A stretch of 64,000 nucleotides of DNA from Plantibacter sp. PA-3-X8 (GTDB lineage Bacteria; Actinomycetota; Actinomycetes; Actinomycetales; Microbacteriaceae): the NCBI RefSeq assembly GCF_003856975.1, contig NZ_CP033107.1, positions 2,418,001 through 2,482,000 of the forward strand. The letters are read 5' to 3'. The position numbers were made by a program, and so were the translations under genes. The notes below the pieces were generated by a model. It saw only the letters and a program-made list of their open reading frames with translations. It did not search any database and was not told the origin of the DNA. Positions within the stretch are counted from its first letter, which is position 1, and each line of letters begins with the position of its first letter. This document shows, piece by piece, positions 26,230 to 35,404 of the stretch.

Positions 26230-27822
26230 GTGTCGAAACCGGTCGTACTGATCGCCGAAGAACTCTCACCAGCAACCGTCGACGCCCTCGGGCCCGACTT
26301 CGACGTGCGCTCCGTCGACGGGACGGACCGCCCGGCTCTGCTCGCGGCGATCGCCGACGCCGACGCCATCCTGGTCCGATCCGCGACCAAGGTCGACGAG
26401 GAGGCCATCCAGGCGGCCACCCGGTTGAAGGTCGTCGCGCGCGCGGGTGTCGGTCTCGACAACGTCGACATCAAGGCCGCCACGACGGCCGGGGTCATGG
26501 TCGTCAACGCACCCACGTCGAACATCATCTCCGCGGCCGAGCTCACCGTCGGCCACATCCTGAGCCTCGCCCGCCACATCCCGGCCGCGCACGCCGCGCT
26601 CGCCCAGGGGCAGTGGAAGCGGTCCAAGTACACCGGTACCGAGCTCTATGAGAAGACCATCGGCATCATCGGCCTCGGCCGTATCGGTGCCCTCATCACG
26701 GCCCGTCTGCAGGCGTTCGGCACGAACGTCATCGCGTACGACCCCTACATCACGTCCGCTCGTGCGCAGCAGCTCGGGGTGCAGCTGGTCACGCTCGACG
26801 AGCTGCTGGCGCAGTCCGACTTCATCACCATCCACATGCCGAAGACGCCGGAGACGACGGGCATGATCGCCGGCCCGCAGTTCGCGCTCATGAAGCCGAC
26901 GGCCTACGTCGTCAACGTCGCCCGCGGCGGCCTGATCGACGAGGACGCGCTGTACGAGGCGCTGTCCAACAACGTCATCGCCGGTGCCGGCCTCGACGTC
27001 TTCGTCAGCGAGCCGCCCACCGACACGAAGCTGCTCGGGCTCGAGAACGTCATCGTGACGCCGCACCTCGGTGCGTCCACGGATGAGGCACAGGAGAAGG
27101 CCGGCGTCTCGGTCGCCAAGTCCGTGCGCCTCGCGCTCGGCGGCGAACTCGTCCCGGACGCGGTCAACGTCGCCGGCGGCGTGATCGACCCCTACGTCCG
27201 TCCCGGCATCCCGCTCGTCGAGAAGCTCGGGCAGGTGTTCGCCGCGCTGTCGACCTCGTCGCTCACGAGCGTCGACGTCGAGGTCCACGGCGAGCTGAGC
27301 GGGTACGACGTCAGCGTCTTGAAGCTGGCCGCGCTCAAGGGGATCTTCACGAACATCGTCAGCGAGACGGTCTCGTACGTGAACGCCCCGCTGCTCGCCG
27401 AGCAGCGCGGTGTCGTCACGCGCCTGCTCACCGACGAGGTGAGCGAGGAGTACCGCAACGTCATCACGCTGCGCGGAGCCCTCAGCGACGGATCGCAGAT
27501 CTCGGTGTCGGGCACGCTGACGGGCACGAAGCAGACCGAGAAGATCGTCGAGATCAACGGCTACGACGTCGAGGTGCCGTTCGCGAAGCACCACATCGTG
27601 ATGGTCTACACCGACCGACCCGGCATCGTTGCCGTCTACGGCCAGCGGTTCGGCGAGGCGGGCATCAACATCGCGGGCATGCAGATCGCCCGTCACGAGG
27701 CCGGTGGCCCGGCGCTCAGCGTCCTGACGGTCGACTCACCGGTCGCCGACGACGTCCTCGAGGTCATCCGCGAGACGATCGACGCGACACTACTCCGCGA
27801 GATCGACATCACCGAGCAGTAG
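26230..27822 (+). CDS. serA: D-3-phosphoglycerate dehydrogenase
   Basis: A 530-residue long-form SerA: NAD-dependent oxidation of 3-phosphoglycerate, first step of serine synthesis. The NAD domain carries GIIGLGRIGALITARLQAFG (about residues 142-161), NVARGGLIDEDAL and TPHLGASTDEAQ. It is followed by the actinobacterial intervening domain and a C-terminal ACT domain (HHIVMVYTDRPGIVAVYGQRFGEAGINIAGMQI), the serine feedback site. The start is GTG 26230, with GAAGGA at 26216-26221. TAGGCT at 26162-26167 suggests a ~57-nt leader. In relatives serA commonly follows ilvC; here the 15-26 kb insert separates them. Confidence 0.96.
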   Translation: MSKPVVLIAEELSPATVDALGPDFDVRSVDGTDRPALLAAIADADAILVRSATKVDEEAIQAATRLKVVARAGVGLDNVDIKAATTAGVMVVNAPTSNIISAAELTVGHILSLARHIPAAHAALAQGQWKRSKYTGTELYEKTIGIIGLGRIGALITARLQAFGTNVIAYDPYITSARAQQLGVQLVTLDELLAQSDFITIHMPKTPETTGMIAGPQFALMKPTAYVVNVARGGLIDEDALYEALSNNVIAGAGLDVFVSEPPTDTKLLGLENVIVTPHLGASTDEAQEKAGVSVAKSVRLALGGELVPDAVNVAGGVIDPYVRPGIPLVEKLGQVFAALSTSSLTSVDVEVHGELSGYDVSVLKLAALKGIFTNIVSETVSYVNAPLLAEQRGVVTRLLTDEVSEEYRNVITLRGALSDGSQISVSGTLTGTKQTEKIVEINGYDVEVPFAKHHIVMVYTDRPGIVAVYGQRFGEAGINIAGMQIARHEAGGPALSVLTVDSPVADDVLEVIRETIDATLLREIDITEQ

Positions 27823-27842
27823 CCCGACCGCTGCTCCGACCC

Positions 27843-27872
27843 GATGCCCCGCGCCGTCCGGTGCGGGGCATC
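27843..27872 (+). terminator. Terminator after serA
   Basis: GATGCCCCGC (27843-27852) pairs perfectly with GCGGGGCATC (27863-27872) across a 10-nt loop, 21 nt after the serA stop and in the convergent gap with the TetR gene. Confidence 0.75.
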
Positions 27873-27929
27873 GTCGTCCGCAGGCCGAGGCGCCGACGCC
27901 GTTCCGGTGCGCCCGGCGGGCGTCGCGGC

Positions 27930-28487
27930 TCAGCGCCCGCCGGCGGGGAGCAGTCGCGCGATGACGGCCAGGAGCCGCTCGATCGACTCGTCGCTGCCCT
28001 CGTCGGGGTCGCTGACACCCATGCCGAGCTGCGCCGTGTTGGCGTAGAGGCCGTCGGACATCAACACGATGGCACGAGCGGTGTCGGGGTCGCCGACGGC
28101 GTCCTCCACCGTGCGCAACCAGCTCCGGCGGATGTCCGCCATCGCGTCGCTCGCCTGGGCGTGCTGTCCCTGCGCCAGCCGCGCGACGGCGATGATCGTC
28201 CGGTCGAACGGGGTGCCGCAGTCGACCGAGGTGCGCACGAAGTACTCGACGACGCCCTCCGGGGCCGCGAGCATCCGCGCCGTGTCGGCCTCGCTCATGT
28301 CCGAGAGCCGCTCGATGAGGCCGTCGACGAGGGCCTCCTTGCTGCCGAAGTGGTAGAGCAGTCCGCCCTTGGAGACACCGGCCGCCGCGGCGACGGCGTC
28401 GAGGGTGGCGGCGCGTTCGCCCTGCTCGATGAGGAGTTCGGCGAAGGCGTCGAGGACGCGTTCTCGGGCTGCGGTCTGCTTCGCCAT
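27930..28487 (-). CDS. TetR-family repressor
   Basis: A 185-residue TetR/AcrR-type regulator. The N-terminal helix-turn-helix is at about residues 8-50 (RVLDAFAELLIEQGERAATLDAVAAAAGVSKGGLLYHFGSKEALVDGLI), and the ligand-binding domain follows. The ATG at 28487 begins the conserved domain; the much longer upstream open frame is only the antisense of the MFS gene. It is divergent from the efflux pump gene, with a perfect 9-bp inverted repeat between them, so it very likely represses the pump and itself. Confidence 0.93.
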   Translation of the reverse strand: MAKQTAARERVLDAFAELLIEQGERAATLDAVAAAAGVSKGGLLYHFGSKEALVDGLIERLSDMSEADTARMLAAPEGVVEYFVRTSVDCGTPFDRTIIAVARLAQGQHAQASDAMADIRRSWLRTVEDAVGDPDTARAIVLMSDGLYANTAQLGMGVSDPDEGSDESIERLLAVIARLLPAGGR

Positions 28488-28519
28488 GGCTCCATCGTAT
28501 TCGGCTCGTCGGATTCGGA

Positions 28520-28548
28520 TTGATACTATACCGGCTGGACGGTATAGT
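28520..28548 (+). promoter_or_regulatory. MFS gene promoter with embedded TetR operator
   Basis: TTGATA (28520-28525), 17-nt spacer and TATAGT (28543-28548) form a near-consensus promoter. The perfect palindrome ACTATACCG-N6-CGGTATAGT (28525-28548) fills the spacer and the -10. Repressor bound here would block RNA polymerase on both strands. Confidence 0.8.
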
Positions 28549-28601
28549 CGAGCGGGCGGCGCCCGACCGGCGCCGTTCTCCACGCTTTGAAAGAGGTCAC
28601 C

Positions 28602-30125
28602 GTGTCCACCGCCACCGAACCCACCGCCGTCGCCGCTCCCCGTGCCGGTCGGCGAGCCTGGTTCGCGCTCGCCGTCCTCATGCTCCCCGTCCTGCTGGTG
28701 TCGGTCGACAACACGGTCCTCAACTTCGCGTTGCCCGCGATCTCGAGCGCGCTCACCCCGACCGGCACGCAGCTGCTCTGGATCGTCGACATCTACCCGC
28801 TGGTGCTCGCCGGCCTGCTCGTGTCGATGGGCAGCCTCGGCGACCGCATCGGTCGTCGTCGTCTCCTGCTCATCGGCTCCATCGGATTCGGTGTCGTCTC
28901 CGTCGCCGCGGCCTTCGCGCCCAGCGCCGAGCTCCTGATCGCGGCTCGGGCGGCGCTCGGGTTCTTCGGAGCGATGCTCATGCCGTCGACGCTCTCGCTG
29001 CTGCGGAACATCTTCCTCGACCGCGACCAGCGACGGTTCGCCATCGCCGTCTGGGCCAGCGGGTTCGCCGCCGGCAGCGCGCTCGGGCCGATCGTCGGTG
29101 GGATCATCCTCGAGCACTTCGCCTGGGGCGCGGTGTTCCTGCTCGCCGTCCCGGTGCTCCTGCCGCTCGTCGTCCTCGCGCCCTTCCTCATCCCGGAGTC
29201 GAAGGACCCCAACCCCGGACGCATCGACGTGCCGAGCATCCTGCTCATCCTCCTGACGATGACGCCGCTCGTGTTCAGCATCAAGCACCTGGCGGAAGCC
29301 GGCTTCGACCTGCTCACGGTCGTCTCGATGGTCGTCGGCGTGGTCAGTGGCGTCCTGTTCATCCGCCGTCAGCTCCGCCTCGAGCATCCGCTGCTCGACC
29401 TGAGCCTGTTCCGGCGGGCCTCGTTCAGCGGCGCCGTGGTCATCAACCTGCTGAGCGTGACGGCGCTCGTCGGTGGGCTGTTCTTCGTGTCGCAGCATCT
29501 GCAGCTGGTGCTGGGCCTGCAGCCGCTCGACGCCGGGCTCGTCCTGCTCCCCGGCCTCATCGTGATGATCATCGCCGGCCTCGTGATCGTGCCCATCTCC
29601 AAGCGGGTCCGTCCGGGCATCGTGGTCCCGATCGCACTCGTCGTCTCGGCCGTCGGATACGCCTCCATCGCGATCACCGGGGGAGACGTTTCGGCCCTCG
29701 GGATCGGCCTCGCGTTCGTCGCCCTCGGGCTCGGCATCGGCTCCGCCGAGACGGTGTCGAACGAGCTCGTGATCGCGAGTGCGCCGCCGGAGAAGGCCGG
29801 TGCGGCGTCCGGTGTCTCCGAGACCGCCTATGAGCTGGGCGCGGTGCTCGGCACGGCGACACTCGGCACCGTGCTCACCGCGTCCTACCGTTCCTCGGTC
29901 GTCCTGCCGGACGGACTGACCGCCGCCCAGCAGCAGGCGGCGGGGGAGACCCTGGGTGGTGCGGCGAACGTCGCCGAGCAGCTGCCCGGCGACCTCGCGG
30001 GTGCGCTCATGGACTCCGCGCGGCACGCCTTCGACAGCGGTGTCGGTGTCGCAGCGTGGATCGGCGTCGGCCTCATCGTGGCCGCCATGCTCGTCGCGGC
30101 GATCGGTCTTCGGCGGGTCCGGTAG
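28602..30125 (+). CDS. DHA2-family MFS drug efflux transporter
   Basis: A 507-residue major facilitator of the 14-helix DHA2 (QacA/SmvA-like) type that exports cationic drugs or biocides against protons. Motif D1 is [16 protein letters not shown] near residues 30-45, motif A is [16 protein letters not shown] near 75-90, and motif C-like GPIVGG is near 165. The GTG at 28602 has AAAGAGG upstream. The divergent TetR gene and shared operator suggest induction by a pump substrate. It lies between serA and leuB, which are commonly near neighbours in related genomes. Confidence 0.92.
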   Translation: MSTATEPTAVAAPRAGRRAWFALAVLMLPVLLVSVDNTVLNFALPAISSALTPTGTQLLWIVDIYPLVLAGLLVSMGSLGDRIGRRRLLLIGSIGFGVVSVAAAFAPSAELLIAARAALGFFGAMLMPSTLSLLRNIFLDRDQRRFAIAVWASGFAAGSALGPIVGGIILEHFAWGAVFLLAVPVLLPLVVLAPFLIPESKDPNPGRIDVPSILLILLTMTPLVFSIKHLAEAGFDLLTVVSMVVGVVSGVLFIRRQLRLEHPLLDLSLFRRASFSGAVVINLLSVTALVGGLFFVSQHLQLVLGLQPLDAGLVLLPGLIVMIIAGLVIVPISKRVRPGIVVPIALVVSAVGYASIAITGGDVSALGIGLAFVALGLGIGSAETVSNELVIASAPPEKAGAASGVSETAYELGAVLGTATLGTVLTASYRSSVVLPDGLTAAQQQAAGETLGGAANVAEQLPGDLAGALMDSARHAFDSGVGVAAWIGVGLIVAAMLVAAIGLRRVR

Positions 30126-30134
30126 GGCTCCGTC

Positions 30135-30166
30135 GATCGTGCCACCCGGAGACGGGTGGCACGATC
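30135..30166 (+). terminator. Terminator after the MFS gene
   Basis: A perfect 14-bp stem GATCGTGCCACCCG with its complement and a GAGA tetraloop, 10 nt after the MFS stop. Confidence 0.8.
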
Positions 30167-30225
30167 CGCCCGAGGTCGGAGGCGTTAAGCTGGGCGCACA
30201 CCGTCGTCGCATCCTCAGGAGTCGC

Positions 30226-31281
30226 ATGTCCCGCACCGTCAAGCTCGCAGTCATCCCCGGCGACGGGATCGGTCCCGAGGTCGTCGGCGAGGCGCTCAAG
30301 GTCCTCGATGCGGCGGTGCAGGGTGGCGACGTCCGGTTCGAGCAGACGCCCTTCTCGCTCGGCGCCGCGCGGTTCCTCGAGACCGGTGACGTGCTGACCG
30401 AAGCGGACCTCGCTGCGATCGCCTCGCACGACGCCATCCTCCTCGGAGCGGTCGGCGGCGTGCCCGGCGACCCCCGGCTCGCGAACGCGAACATCGAGCG
30501 TGGACTGCTCCTCAAGCTCCGGTTCAGCCTCGACCACTACGTCAATCTGCGCCCGACCGTGGTGTACCCGGGTGTCCCGAGCCCGCTGAGCGAGCCCGGC
30601 GACGTGGACTTCGTCGTCGTCCGTGAGGGCACGGAGGGGCCGTACGTCGGCAACGGCGGAGCGATCCGTCAGGGCACGCCGCACGAGATCGCGAACGAGG
30701 TGTCGGTCAACACCGCCTACGGGGTGGAACGGGTGGTGCGCTACGCGTTCGCCGCTGCCGCCGCACGTCGGGGGAAGCTCACCCTCGTCCACAAGACCAA
30801 CGTCCTCGTCTTCGCCGGGTCGCTCTGGAAGCGCGTCGTCGACGCGGTGTCCGCGGAGTTCCCCGACGTCGTGGTCGACTACCTGCACGTCGACGCGGCC
30901 ACCATCTTCCTCGTCACGGATCCTGCTAGATTTGACGTCATCGTCACGGACAACCTCTTCGGCGACATCCTCACCGATCTGGCCGGCGCGATCAGCGGCG
31001 GCATCGGACTCGCGGCCTCGGGAAACATCAACCCGGACGGCACGTACCCGAGCATGTTCGAGCCCGTCCACGGATCGGCGCCCGACATCGCCGGGAAGCA
31101 GCTGGCCGACCCGACCGCCGCCATCCTCTCCGTCTCCCTGATGCTGTCGCATCTCGGCCTCGAGACGGAGGCGGCGCGAGTCGCCACTGCCGTCACCGCC
31201 GACATCGCCGCCCGCACCGGCGCAGCACGCACGACGACCGAGGTCGGCGATGCGATCGCGGCCCTCGCGGCGAACCGGTAG
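30226..31281 (+). CDS. leuB: 3-isopropylmalate dehydrogenase
   Basis: A 351-residue NAD-dependent beta-decarboxylating dehydrogenase acting on 3-isopropylmalate in leucine synthesis. The opening [21 protein letters not shown], the substrate-binding [12 protein letters not shown] region, the lysine in LVHKTNVL and the metal site [19 protein letters not shown] are typical. The ATG at 30226 has CAGGAG upstream; TAAGCT at about 30186-30191 may be the -10, giving a ~28-nt leader. The 40-nt spacing to ilvE suggests co-transcription. Confidence 0.96.
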   Translation: MSRTVKLAVIPGDGIGPEVVGEALKVLDAAVQGGDVRFEQTPFSLGAARFLETGDVLTEADLAAIASHDAILLGAVGGVPGDPRLANANIERGLLLKLRFSLDHYVNLRPTVVYPGVPSPLSEPGDVDFVVVREGTEGPYVGNGGAIRQGTPHEIANEVSVNTAYGVERVVRYAFAAAAARRGKLTLVHKTNVLVFAGSLWKRVVDAVSAEFPDVVVDYLHVDAATIFLVTDPARFDVIVTDNLFGDILTDLAGAISGGIGLAASGNINPDGTYPSMFEPVHGSAPDIAGKQLADPTAAILSVSLMLSHLGLETEAARVATAVTADIAARTGAARTTTEVGDAIAALAANR

Positions 31282-31321
31282 ACGCCCACCAGACACGCAG
31301 ATCACGACGGAAGACACCATC

Positions 31322-32437
31322 ATGACGATCAACCTCCCCATGGCGCAGCGCGAACTCGCCTTCACCGTGACCCCCAACGAGCAGCCCGTCCCCGCCGCAG
31401 AGCGCGACGCGATCCTCGCCGACCCGGGCTTCGGGCAGCACTTCACCGACCACATGGTCGACATCTGCTGGTCCGAGCGCGGTGGATGGCACCGCCCACG
31501 GGTCCAGGCTTACGGTCCGATCTCGCTCGACCCGGCCGCCGCCGTCCTCCACTACGCCCAGGAGATCTTCGAGGGCCTGAAGGCGTACCGTCACGCCGAC
31601 GGCTCCATCTGGTCGTTCCGCCCCGACGCGAACGGCCGCCGCCTGCAGCGCTCGGCCAAGCGGCTCGCGCTGCCGGAGCTCCCGGTCGAGTACTTCGTCG
31701 AGTCGATCAAGCAGCTCATCGCCGTCGACGGCTCCTGGGTGCCGTCGGCGCCGGAAACCAGCCTGTACCTGCGGCCGTTCATGTTCGCCAAGGAGGCCTT
31801 CCTGGGCGTCCGCCCGGCGAAGAAGGTCAACTACTACGTCATCGCCAGCCCGGCCGGCGCCTACTTCACCGGCGGCGTCACCCCCGTGTCCATCTGGCTG
31901 TCCACCGACTACAGCCGTGCGGGCAAGGGCGGCACCGGGGCGGCGAAGACCGGCGGCAACTACGCGTCCTCCCTGCTCCCGCAGGCCGAGGCGTACGAGC
32001 ACGGGTGCGCCCAGGTGCTCTTCCTGGACGCACAGGAGGCGACCTACATCGAGGAGCTCGGCGGGATGAACGTCGTCCTCGTCAAACGCGACGGCACGCT
32101 CGTCACGCCGGAGTCGGACTCGATCCTCGAAGGCATCACCCGCGACAGCATCCTGCAGCTCGCGGAGGACCGCGGACACCGGGTGGAGCGCCGCCGGGTC
32201 ACGATCGACGAGTGGCGCGAAGGCGTCGAGAGCGGCGACATCGTCGAGGTGTTCGCCTGCGGGACGGCTGCGGTCGTCACGCCGATCGCGCAGCTGAAGG
32301 CCAAGGACTTCACCGTGGGCGACGCCGACGCTCCGGCGGGCGAACTCACGATGTCGCTGCGCCAGGAACTGACCGACATCCAGTACGGCCGCCTGCCCGA
32401 CCGCCACGGGTGGATGACGCGTCTCGACGCCGAGTAG
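31322..32437 (+). CDS. ilvE: Branched-chain amino acid aminotransferase
   Basis: A 371-residue fold-type IV PLP aminotransferase that interconverts Val, Leu and Ile with their 2-keto acids using glutamate/2-oxoglutarate. The PLP lysine is in GAAKTGGNYASSL (about residue 200), and EELGGMNVVLV and GTAAVVTPI bind the cofactor phosphate. Class II length matches actinobacterial IlvE. The ATG at 31322 is preferred over an ATG 72 nt upstream, which lies in the leuB 3' end and adds unrelated residues. Confidence 0.96.
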   Translation: MTINLPMAQRELAFTVTPNEQPVPAAERDAILADPGFGQHFTDHMVDICWSERGGWHRPRVQAYGPISLDPAAAVLHYAQEIFEGLKAYRHADGSIWSFRPDANGRRLQRSAKRLALPELPVEYFVESIKQLIAVDGSWVPSAPETSLYLRPFMFAKEAFLGVRPAKKVNYYVIASPAGAYFTGGVTPVSIWLSTDYSRAGKGGTGAAKTGGNYASSLLPQAEAYEHGCAQVLFLDAQEATYIEELGGMNVVLVKRDGTLVTPESDSILEGITRDSILQLAEDRGHRVERRRVTIDEWREGVESGDIVEVFACGTAAVVTPIAQLKAKDFTVGDADAPAGELTMSLRQELTDIQYGRLPDRHGWMTRLDAE

Positions 32438-32452
32438 CCTCCGAGCAGCCTG

Positions 32453-32481
32453 GGAAGCCCCGCACCTCGTGCGGGGCTTCC
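32453..32481 (+). terminator. Terminator after ilvE
   Basis: A perfect 13-bp stem GGAAGCCCCGCAC and its complement with a CTC loop, 15 nt after the ilvE stop. The promoter-like element of the next gene follows. Confidence 0.8.
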
Positions 32482-32515
32482 GTGTCGCCGGGGCACCTCG
32501 GGATAGGCTGGCCTG

Positions 32516-33280
32516 GTGAAAATCGCTCGCTTCAGTCACGATCAGGCCATCCGCTACGGCATCATCGACGATGCGGATCTCGTCGTCCTCGACGGCGATC
32601 CGCTCTACTCGGGCTTCGAACCGACGGGGGAGCGCGTCCCGCTCGCGGATGCGGTCCTGCTCGCGCCGGTCATCCCTCGCTCCAAGGTCGTCGCCGTCGG
32701 CAAGAACTACCACGACCACGCCGCCGAGATGGGTGGGGAGGCCCCCACCGAGCCGCTGCTCTTCCTGAAGCCCAACACCTCCGTGGTCGGGCCGGGGGAC
32801 GCCGTCGTCTTCCCGAAGCAGTCCGAGCGCATCGACTTCGAGGGCGAACTCGCCATCGTGATCGGTGGCGTCGCCAAGAACGTCAGCGCGGAGCGTGCCG
32901 ACGAGGTCATCTTCGGCTACACGATCGCCAACGACGTCACGGCTCGCGACCTCCAGGAGTCCGACGGCCAGTGGGCCCGCGCGAAGGGCTTCGACACGTT
33001 CTGCCCGCTCGGCCCCTACATCGAGACGGAGTTCTCCTTCGACGGCGCGACGATCGAGACCCGGGTCGACGGTGAGGTCCGCCAGCACGCCCCACTCTCC
33101 GACATGGTGCACTCCATCGGCGCGATCGTCGAGTACGCGTCCGCCGTCTGGACGCTCCTCCCGGGCGACGTCATCCTGACCGGGACGCCGGCCGGCGTCG
33201 GACCATTCACCGACGGCCAGGTCGTCGAGGTCGAGGTCTCGGGCATCGGCATCCTCCGGAACACCGGCCGCCGACCCTGA
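32516..33280 (+). CDS. Fumarylacetoacetate hydrolase-family protein
   Basis: A 254-residue FAH-superfamily enzyme (2-hydroxyhepta-2,4-diene-1,7-dioate isomerase/acylpyruvase-like), metal-dependent. Motifs include VGKNYHDHAAEMG, FLKPNTSVVGPGD, the metal ligands in RIDFEGELAIVIG, YTIANDVTARDLQ and GTPAGVGPF. The real substrate is unknown; many such genes near ilvE/gltX are annotated only generically. TAGGCT (32504-32509) sits 6 nt before the GTG start, and no Shine-Dalgarno is present, so the mRNA is probably leaderless. Confidence 0.9.
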   Translation: MKIARFSHDQAIRYGIIDDADLVVLDGDPLYSGFEPTGERVPLADAVLLAPVIPRSKVVAVGKNYHDHAAEMGGEAPTEPLLFLKPNTSVVGPGDAVVFPKQSERIDFEGELAIVIGGVAKNVSAERADEVIFGYTIANDVTARDLQESDGQWARAKGFDTFCPLGPYIETEFSFDGATIETRVDGEVRQHAPLSDMVHSIGAIVEYASAVWTLLPGDVILTGTPAGVGPFTDGQVVEVEVSGIGILRNTGRRP

Positions 33281-33286
33281 CCCGCG

Positions 33287-34360
33287 TCAGCTGCGCTGAC
33301 CGAGAGCGGTCAGCGCAGCTGCGACGTCGTCGTCGGTGTTCCAGAGGTGGAACGCGACCCTTGCCCGGCCGGCGCGACCCGATGCCGTGATCCCGGCCGA
33401 CTGCAGCGCCCGGAGGTCGTGTCCATCGGGATCCGTCCACGTGACGATGGCCGAGGCCGTCCCGGTGAGGAGCGACCGGCTCTCGCCGATGCCCGCCCTG
33501 AGCGCTGCTGCGAGCCGGGTGTCGTGCTCGTACACGGCGACGGCGTCGACCGCCGCGAAGAGGGCGATGGCGGGCTCGGCGCCGACCCAGGCCTGCCAGG
33601 CGGGGGAGACGTCGAACCGTCGTGCGCTCTCGGCGAGATGCAACGACGGGCCGTAACAGGACGACCAGACGTCGTCACCCGAGTACCAACCGGCCTGGCT
33701 CGGCCGGAGGCGGTCCACCACCTCGTCGCGCACCGTCATGAACGCCACGCCTCGTGGCGCGCAGAGCCACTTGTAGGCGTGGCACACGGTGATGTCGTCG
33801 GCCGAGGCGTCGACGGGGAGCCACCCGGCCGCCTGCGTGAGGTCGTTGAGCGTCAGCGTGCCGTGGACGGCCGCCGCCTCACGGATCGCGACCACGTCGG
33901 CGACCGCGCCGGTTGCCGACTGCACCGCGGAGTAGGCGACGAGCCAGGTCGAGGCGTCGATGTGGGCAGCGAGTTCGGTGAGCGGTGCGTGGCGGACACG
34001 CACGCCGCGGTGCGCCTGCATGAGGAACGGAGCGACGAGTGAGCTGAAGTCGCCCTCGACGCAGAGGACCTCGGCGCCGTCCGGCACCGACGCCGCGACC
34101 ATGGCGACCATGGCGGATGTCTGGGATCCGATCGCGACCGAGCGGACCGGCACGTGTACCAGCTCGGCGAAGGAGCCGCGCACCCGCTCGACGACGGCGC
34201 CGTAGGCGGCCGCATCGGTTCGAGCCGCCTGCCATGCGGAGAGATCGGCCGTGATCGCGTCCGTCGTGCCGATCGTCGGCAGTCCCAGCGTGCAGGCGGC
34301 CAGGTAGCCGGGTGCGGATGGGAAGGATCCGCTGGCTTCCTGGAGGCTGAGGGTGCTCAT
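33287..34360 (-). CDS. Class V aminotransferase-fold PLP enzyme
   Basis: A 357-residue fold-type I PLP enzyme of the class V (cysteine desulfurase/kynureninase-like) superfamily. The Schiff-base lysine is K197 in CHAYKWLCAPRG and the pyridine-binding Asp is D173 in LNDLTQAAGW. Lacking a cysteine-desulfurase active-site loop, it is more likely a small-molecule aminotransferase or lyase; the substrate is unknown. It is divergent from a LysR regulator, which probably controls it. The start ATG at 34360 matches the family start. Confidence 0.85.
   Translation of the reverse strand: MSTLSLQEASGSFPSAPGYLAACTLGLPTIGTTDAITADLSAWQAARTDAAAYGAVVERVRGSFAELVHVPVRSVAIGSQTSAMVAMVAASVPDGAEVLCVEGDFSSLVAPFLMQAHRGVRVRHAPLTELAAHIDASTWLVAYSAVQSATGAVADVVAIREAAAVHGTLTLNDLTQAAGWLPVDASADDITVCHAYKWLCAPRGVAFMTVRDEVVDRLRPSQAGWYSGDDVWSSCYGPSLHLAESARRFDVSPAWQAWVGAEPAIALFAAVDAVAVYEHDTRLAAALRAGIGESRSLLTGTASAIVTWTDPDGHDLRALQSAGITASGRAGRARVAFHLWNTDDDVAAALTALGQRS
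33288..33321. terminator. Bidirectional terminator overlapping the aminotransferase 3' end
   Basis: CAGCTGCGCTGACC (33288-33301) and its exact complement (33308-33321) flank a 6-nt loop. The hairpin includes the last codons of the minus-strand gene and lies 7 nt after the plus-strand FAH gene. Confidence 0.7.
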
Positions 34361-34416
34361 GCATCCAGTCTCTTCGCCGGGTATCCATACGACAAGGACC
34401 GACTCTCGATGAGAAC

Positions 34417-34435
34417 CATAACGAGAGATTATGCT
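34417..34435 (+). promoter_or_regulatory. LysR operator/promoter candidate
   Basis: CATAA-N7-TTATG (34417-34433) is a dyad containing a T-N11-A core typical of LysR sites. It overlaps TATGCT (34430-34435), which lies 6 nt before the lysR GTG, and a minus-strand TATGGT (34420-34415) that could serve the aminotransferase gene. Confidence 0.5.
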
Positions 34436-34441
34436 TCGAGG

Positions 34442-35404
34442 GTGTCCACCCTTTCACCGCAGCCCTCGTCATCGGCCCTCGACGCCGGTTCCCTCCTCGT
34501 CGTCGGCGCCATCGCCTCGACCGGATCGATCACGGCCGCCGCGCACGCGCTCGGCTCGAGTCAACCGGCGGTGAGCCAGCATCTCCGCAGGCTCGAGCGT
34601 CGGCTCGGCATGCCGGTCGTCGAGCGCGTCGGTCGGGGCGTCCGCCTCACCGAGGCCGGTGCGATCCTCGCCGGACACGCGGTTGCGGTGGACCGAGCGG
34701 TGCGCGCGGCGTCCGAGGAGGTCGCGGCACTCGCGGGATTGCGGAGTGGGCGGGTGCGCCTCGTCGCCTTCCCTTCGGCGTCGTCGATGCTCGTGCCGCA
34801 GCTCCTCGCTCGCCTGGCCGACGAGCATCCGGGAATCGGGGTCTCCTTCGTCGAGGCCGAACCGCCGGAGGCCGTCGCCGCGGTCCGTGCCGGTGAAGCC
34901 GACGTCGCGATCACCTTCAGCTACCCGGACGATCCGGACGACCCGCATCGGGAGAGCGCGGCCGGACTCCGCGTGCGCCGGTTCGGAACCGACCCGATGC
35001 GTCTCGTGCTCCCGGTCGGCCACGCTCGAGCCGGTGATCGACAGGTCGACCTCGCGGCCCTCGCCGGTGAGCGTTGGATCGCGGGTTGTCCGCGTTGCCG
35101 AGGTCATCTCCTCGGTCTCTGCCGGTCGAGCGGCTTCGAGCCCGTCATCGCGCACGAGACCGACAATGCGATCGCGGTCACCGCCCTGGTGGCGGCCGGG
35201 CTCGGCGTCGCCCTGCTGCCCACCCTCGCACTCGCGGCCGCGCAGCTGCCGACCGAGGTGGTCGTGCTGCCGACGCGCAACGACGACGACCGGGCGCTCC
35301 ACCTCGTCAGCGCCGAGCACGCGGACCGTATCCCCGCCGTCGCTGCACTCCTGCGGATCGCCGCGTCCCTGGGCGGCGCGACTAAGATGACAGGCGATGT
35401 CTGA
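34442..35404 (+). CDS. LysR-family transcriptional regulator
   Basis: A 320-residue LysR regulator. The winged helix-turn-helix is at about residues 12-70 ([54 protein letters not shown]) with a C-terminal periplasmic-binding-like effector domain. The GTG at 34442 is favoured over an ATG at 34410, because TATGCT lies 6 nt before it and the ATG would lie upstream of the transcription start. It is divergent from the class V aminotransferase, the likely target. Its 3' end overlaps gltX by 8 nt. Confidence 0.9.
   Translation: MSTLSPQPSSSALDAGSLLVVGAIASTGSITAAAHALGSSQPAVSQHLRRLERRLGMPVVERVGRGVRLTEAGAILAGHAVAVDRAVRAASEEVAALAGLRSGRVRLVAFPSASSMLVPQLLARLADEHPGIGVSFVEAEPPEAVAAVRAGEADVAITFSYPDDPDDPHRESAAGLRVRRFGTDPMRLVLPVGHARAGDRQVDLAALAGERWIAGCPRCRGHLLGLCRSSGFEPVIAHETDNAIAVTALVAAGLGVALLPTLALAAAQLPTEVVVLPTRNDDDRALHLVSAEHADRIPAVAALLRIAASLGGATKMTGDV

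Noticed and set aside
28488..30515. Long upstream extension of the TetR frame (861 aa in total)
   Set aside because: It is antisense to the MFS gene, His/Arg/Asp-rich, and has no homology; the TetR domain starts at 28487.
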